From assembly GCA_022605405.1 (NCBI GenBank), contig JABYQQ010000017.1:434001-498000 (forward strand): a DNA stretch of 64,000 nucleotides, in the 5' to 3' direction. Of this stretch, positions 58,944 through 64,000 are shown piece after piece (position 1 is the stretch's first letter; each line of letters begins with the position of its first letter). Under the pieces are notes generated by a model. It searched no databases. It was not told the DNA's origin and worked only from the letters and a program-made list of their open reading frames with translations. A program made the position numbers and the translations under genes. This stretch comes from Earliella scabrosa (lineage: Eukaryota; Basidiomycota; Agaricomycetes; Polyporales; Polyporaceae).

Positions 58944-59289
58944 AGGAATGAAGACAAGATGATCATACTGCTACCGGTTTAAGCGACTTCAGTATAAGAA
59001 TGAAAAGGGCACAGTCAATGTGAGTCTTTGCCGACGACGAGGGAGTCAGGTTGAACAGATGATGAGTCAGCGATTGTATCGGTCTAGTCCAGACCACCGG
59101 TGACTCGGCAACATTACCGGTCCCGGGTACCGAGTACCATAACCGCCCATTCGGTTCGGCACGGCTCCGAAAGGAAGCAGTAGAGAGATATGCTCCGACG
59201 ACGTCTTCGTATGTTCTCGTCGAGGTTTTGCCCAAACATAAATATGGCCGCTCACGTTCTTCTGTCCATAACCATTTGCACTCGATCCG
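58944..59289. promoter_or_regulatory. divergent upstream region of RNR small subunit and Rep/helicase gene
   Basis: 346 bp between two outward-facing start codons. No clear Mlu1-cell-cycle-box (ACGCGT) is seen, the element that controls RNR genes in yeasts. Confidence 0.4.
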
Positions 59290-62200
59290 ATGTCGCTAGA
59301 AGTTCTACAGACATTTGCCCAAGACCTTGAAGTCGTGAGGCACAACGCGTCTTCTGGCGTTGATTTTTGTGAGTAACGATCATAGCACGTTTTGCCGATC
59401 AGACACCGACCATTATCCCTGGCTCAGGTGTAACAGGACCCATTGCAGGGCCGTCACAAAAAGACGCCGACGCCGGGGTCAACGAGCTTGATGGTTGGTA
59501 TTCGCCATGTTGAGTTGATTGATTCAAGCTAAACAATCGGTGACAGGACTTTGGACCATACTAAGCTCCCCCCGTGCTGATCACGACCAGACTGTGATAG
59601 GTGAGCACAATTCTACATAGCAGTCCGATGCTGGTCTCACGGTTATGGTCCAGCTCGTGTGGTGTCTAGCAGAGACCGTACCCCCGAACTCGAGCTATGC
59701 GTCGAGGACGGAATGATGCTGAGCTACACACACCGCGTGTTGAGCATTCTCTGCAATCCGGAGAACATATCCCAGGCGTCGCACGACATACATTGCGACG
59801 ATGTTGTGGTTAACGCAGACATCTCCCGACTGTTTACTTTGTATAAAGTATGGCAGTCAGGGGAGCTCCGAGAGCTTGCGCACGCGCACGAGATTCCAGT
59901 TCTCGTGAAGGACAACAGAGCAATACTCCGCACCAAGCTAGTAGAACACACATGCACAGAACAATGTCCGGTTGTGGTAGTGATATTCACTACACTATTG
60001 CAACCCCGAACAGATGCTCGTGTCCAGCAATCTATAGCGGCTTTCGAAAGGCAAGTGGAGCAATCAGCATCTGATAGATCGTTCATGCAGGTAGCCGACG
60101 ATACTCTCAAGCAAGACATTATACGGGAATGGCAGGAGTCTTTCAAGACTTCTGCATTCCAGCATGCAGTGTGCGCCTGCTGTGCACGTAGCGTCCCTGA
60201 AGCACAATGCGCCCAAGTTCACCCAACTGCCATAGACCTCACCCTCTTAAGAAATGATCTTCTGCCTGTAAAGGTGCGTCCATCGGATTATGCGTTCGAA
60301 CTTTACCAGCGTGCGCTTTTGTGTCTCCATGGTATGTCGGACAGATGGACTTTATCCGATATTAACCTTTGCAGAACCTGTCACCGCGAATTGGCGACCC
60401 GGGGGAAAATGCCAAAGCTAAGCCTTGCAAACTGGCTGTACTATGGAATAGATGCGCTGCCTGCGAGCGTGAGCGCGGCATTCAAGGCCAGCTCGCCATT
60501 CGATCGGATATTGGTGTCACGAGCTCGGGGCAGCAGGATATCATATCGGTTCACCGAGCTTCGAAAGAACAAATCGTTTCAACCCGAGCCAGGGAGGTTC
60601 GCTGACGCTGCTACCGCGCAGAGGTTTGTCAAAGGTAATATACTCATCATGCCCCAGAACTCCACCACCCTCAACACCGTGCTTCCTCCTCCTCCGGCAG
60701 TGATTCGGGATACAGTCTGTGCACTTTTCATAGGTAAATCAAAACCAACGAAGGATACAATCGGGAAAATCAGTCCTGTGTTAGTGCGGAAATCAACAGT
60801 GAGTACAATTATACAGTTCTTAGTCGCGGAGAACGACCACTATGCCTGTGACACCTCCTTCCACGGCTACAGTCGCGAGAATCTGGATATGTTGTTAGAT
60901 GATGACAGCAGCAACGACGTGGGAGTTCCATGTGCCATGGACATCGGATTTCTGCAGGACTCCGAAGTCATCCGGAGTACAAGTTCGGACTATACTCATA
61001 GGGATGAAGACGCTGACGTCCCTCCACCGGGAACAGAACTCTTGATGGAGAACGTAGGCTATACTTGCGGTGATGACACTCCAGTCTCTTATCGCAACAT
61101 GAAGTTCAGAGCTTTGAACCATTGTCTCACAGGGGGGAGGTTTGTACAATCCCAAGCGGGGGAACGCTTCATCCCTGACTTCGAGAACCCAAGTCTGATG
61201 ACTTGGATGTTTCCTCATCTCGATCCTTGGGGAATTGGAGGATTCCACCACCCTCAACGCACAAGACCTCTAACATTGGAAGAACAGCTCCGATATCTTC
61301 TAGAACTGCACGACAGCCCTTTTGCGAAGGACGCAGACTTTGCATTCGTTTATTACAATATATTACAGAAGAAGGCGGTATGCGACTCCGTCATGTTCAG
61401 AGTCAAGGCATCTCAGCAACGAGAGATTATACAGCAGCTACTAGCTATAGACAAAAACGTCCTATCGTCGCTTATGGAGAAGTACAAACGGAATCCAGGA
61501 TATGAGACCGACATTCGTGAAGAACTGTCGCTCTTGTCACTAGTTAATAAAGTGAGTACAGTTCTACATGATCTACCCGGTACATCCGGATATAAGATTC
61601 GCTTGCGGAACGAGATTCGTGCACTTGTTGCTCAGAAGGGAACCCCCGCTTTCTTCATTACGTTGAACCCCTCCGACGTTCAAAACCCGTTGGTGCGTCT
61701 ATTTGCCGGACGTCACGTTGATCTCGAACACATGATGGCAGGAGAAGAATTTACGGAATGGGACAGGAAATTGCTGGTGGCTCGGAACCCAGCCGCATGT
61801 GCAAAGTTCTTCCATACAATGATAACCTCATTCGTCAGCATAATCTTACGCTACGGGCGCGAAGACGTTGGTCTGTTCGGTAGATGTACTGCCTACTACG
61901 GTACAGTGGAAGCTCAGGCATGAGGAACTCTTCACTGCCACATGCTGATATGGGTCCAAGGTCATCCTTCACCTCAGGAAATGAGAGATATGATGATAGA
62001 CGACGCAGAGTACCAGCGGAGCATGTTCTCATGGCTGGAGAGTTTAATCAAGTGCGAGCTTCTAGGTACCACAGAGCCCGTCACCGAGCAACCGGCGAGA
62101 CCACTCATACGTCCTAGATTTTCCGAAAGAGACGGTTATGTCCACCCCGGCGCACGTCCAGCACCACGCCTCGCAGACATCCCTCCAAATCAATTCCAGA

Positions 62201-64000
62201 TAATCTATAAGGACTTTGTTAATGAACTTGTGACGCAATATAATTGGCATGAGCACACAGAAACATGCTGGAAGTACCTGCGGAGCTCGGATCCTAGAAC
62301 AGACGAGAACTGTCGCATGCGCATCGATGGACAAACTAGGGCTACTTCGTGCTTAGATGAAGCTACCGGTTCAATTCTTCTGAGACGCCTACATCCGAGA
62401 ATTGCTAACTACAACGATTTAGTAATGTTTCTCATGAAGGCTAACATGGACATCAAACATATTGGCTCTGGTGAAGGGGCGAAAGCGCTAATATACTACA
62501 TAACAGATTACATCACGAAGAGTTCGCTCCCTGCACACTTAGGGCTTGCAGCACTGATGTATGCAATCAACAGGACAAGTGACAAGTATAAGGGTCTCAC
62601 TGAATGGAATGCTAAACCAACGTCTGGTGCCCTGATTATTTTGATCAATTCCATGTTATGCAGAATGGAAATCTCGCACCCGCAGATAATGAGTTATTTG
62701 ATCGGTGGTGGTGATCATTACACTAGTCATCGGTACCGCCTCCTCCACTATGGTACATTTGAACGTTTGATATTAACATATTGGAAAGAGGCAGTTGACA
62801 ATGGAGCCGAGGTGCCCACACCTGTAGATCCAGACCAAGGTGACGATCCTGAACGTCAGACACAAACAGCAGAAGGCGAGCCATCAAGAGATGAGCCGGC
62901 TCTAGAAGAGAAGGTGGTTCTTACAATTAATGCAGGTTCGATTTCCGCCATCAACCAAAAGCAAGACTATCTCCTACGCCCGTTGGAAGAACCGTTCAAC
63001 ACCATGTCCTTGTATGAATTCGTAGGACTCACAGAAAAAATAACAAAATCCGCAGACCTTGCGAGAGTAGAGAACAGGTCTGACGCAAATAATATCGGGA
63101 CAAGGAGAGGGCGACCTGAAGAACCCAGAGGTCAGTTCGCCGAAGGACACTCATTGCGTGACTCTCACCTCCTGAGAAAGCGCGTGGTATGGGTAGTTCC
63201 GGTGATGTTGGGAGATAGGTTTCCGCGACATGATCGATCACTAGCGGAAAAGGAGGGGTGGGCTAGAGCTGTGTTGACATTATTCCTGCCCTGGAGAGAG
63301 CCGAAAGACCTGAAATATCAGGGTGAGAGCTGGGCTGATGCATACGACAGACAGTTAGACCGGATACCACTTCAACACAGAAGTATCATCGCGAACCTCA
63401 ATGTTCTCTGTGAATGTAAGGATGCCCGAGACAAGGCAACTCATACCCGTAGAACACAGAGCAAACAAATTCATGAGCACTCTGTCGAGGTTCCTGTACC
63501 TATATTTCAGGCTGGAGATACCGCTATCGGAGCCACAGAAGATGAGATGCCCGCTGAGGCAGTAGATGCGCCTGTAGAGACTCCCGTGGAGCCTGACGTC
63601 TTACAGTCTCTCGACAAGCTGATTACGCTCCCGGCTCGAGCAGCTCTAGATATATGCTACGAGCCGCAGGCCAACGCTGTGACAAATGTCAATACATTAG
63701 GAGGAGCTCGGGTGTTGAGCGAAGGAGAGATATCTGCTCTAGGAAGTCAACACCAATTGATGAGAGATCTGAAACGAAAACGGAGACCTGAATCTCAAGA
63801 CAGCCCGCACAACGTTGAAGGGAGGAATGTACGACGTAGAACCGACCTGCTTCCCACTATACAAGTGTCTAGGTTGACCGAATCTCCTAGCCTCAGAGGG
63901 ACTGTAACATCGGCGAATGACAGAGACTCCATAGAGGATGAGGTTGAAGGGATGATACTGCAAGTGGTCGCTGAATATGGATTGAATGAAAATGAGGAAC
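59290..64000 (+). pseudogene. Helitron-type Rep/helicase protein, in-frame stop, runs off the right edge
   Basis: A likely start is the ATG at 59290 (MSLEVLQTFAQDLEVV) followed by small exons; the long exon opens before 59659. The N-terminal part resembles the DUF6570 region of mushroom Helitron proteins, with Cys/His clusters (CACCARSVPEAQC, CRTCHREL). Then come NVGYTCGDDTPVSYRNMKF and the Helitron N-domain with FFITLNPSDVQNP. The TGA at 61921-61923 interrupts the frame between GTVEAQA and GTLHCHMLIW, just before the HUH metal-binding motif (HCH); the family has Arg (CGA) there, so one C-to-T change explains it. The frame then continues open to the window end, including the Rep tyrosine motif YYITDYITK. 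Helicase motifs would lie outside the window. No 5' TC end or 3' hairpin could be assigned. Confidence 0.8.

Overview
The window is nuclear DNA of an agaricomycete-type basidiomycete. Genes are dense with 45-100 bp GT-AG introns, the transposons include a Plavaka-type element and a DUF6532 gene that are characteristic of mushroom-forming fungi, and the two left-hand genes are a fungal ornithine decarboxylase and an Xbp1-like APSES regulator.

The left part (1-12.9 kb, visibly GC-rich) holds the 3' part of ornithine decarboxylase (+), the APSES-type regulator (+), and then about 6 kb without a gene I can support. From about 12.9 kb to the right edge base composition becomes more balanced and the content looks accessory. 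This part holds a diverged ribonucleotide reductase (RNR) large-subunit gene (12976-31040, -), a diverged RNR small-subunit gene (57778-58943, -), two F-box proteins with a nucleotidyltransferase-like segment, a diverged protein kinase, a C2H2 protein, a MYND-finger protein, several multi-exon genes of unknown family, and a Helitron-type Rep/helicase gene running off the right edge.

Mobile DNA dominates. The RNR large-subunit gene is cut in two different exons: by a 716 bp hAT-type MITE (8 bp target duplication) and by a 6.4 kb Copia retrotransposon (5 bp target duplication). That Copia copy is itself cut in its reverse transcriptase by a 7.5 kb Plavaka/CMC-type DNA transposon carrying an apparently complete transposase gene and a divergently transcribed DUF6532 gene. 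A second, uninterrupted Copia copy of the same family lies at 50660-57081 on the other strand. Apart from the insertions the RNR reading frame can be followed through all exons at near full length, so the damage looks young.

The most interesting possibility is that both RNR subunits, neither with a normal C-terminal tail, sit in one accessory block next to a Helitron-type replication gene, with the small-subunit gene and the Rep/helicase gene sharing a 346 bp divergent upstream region. Whether this is a horizontally acquired or mobile nucleotide-supply module, or just a decaying paralogous pair in a transposon-rich region, cannot be decided from this window alone.
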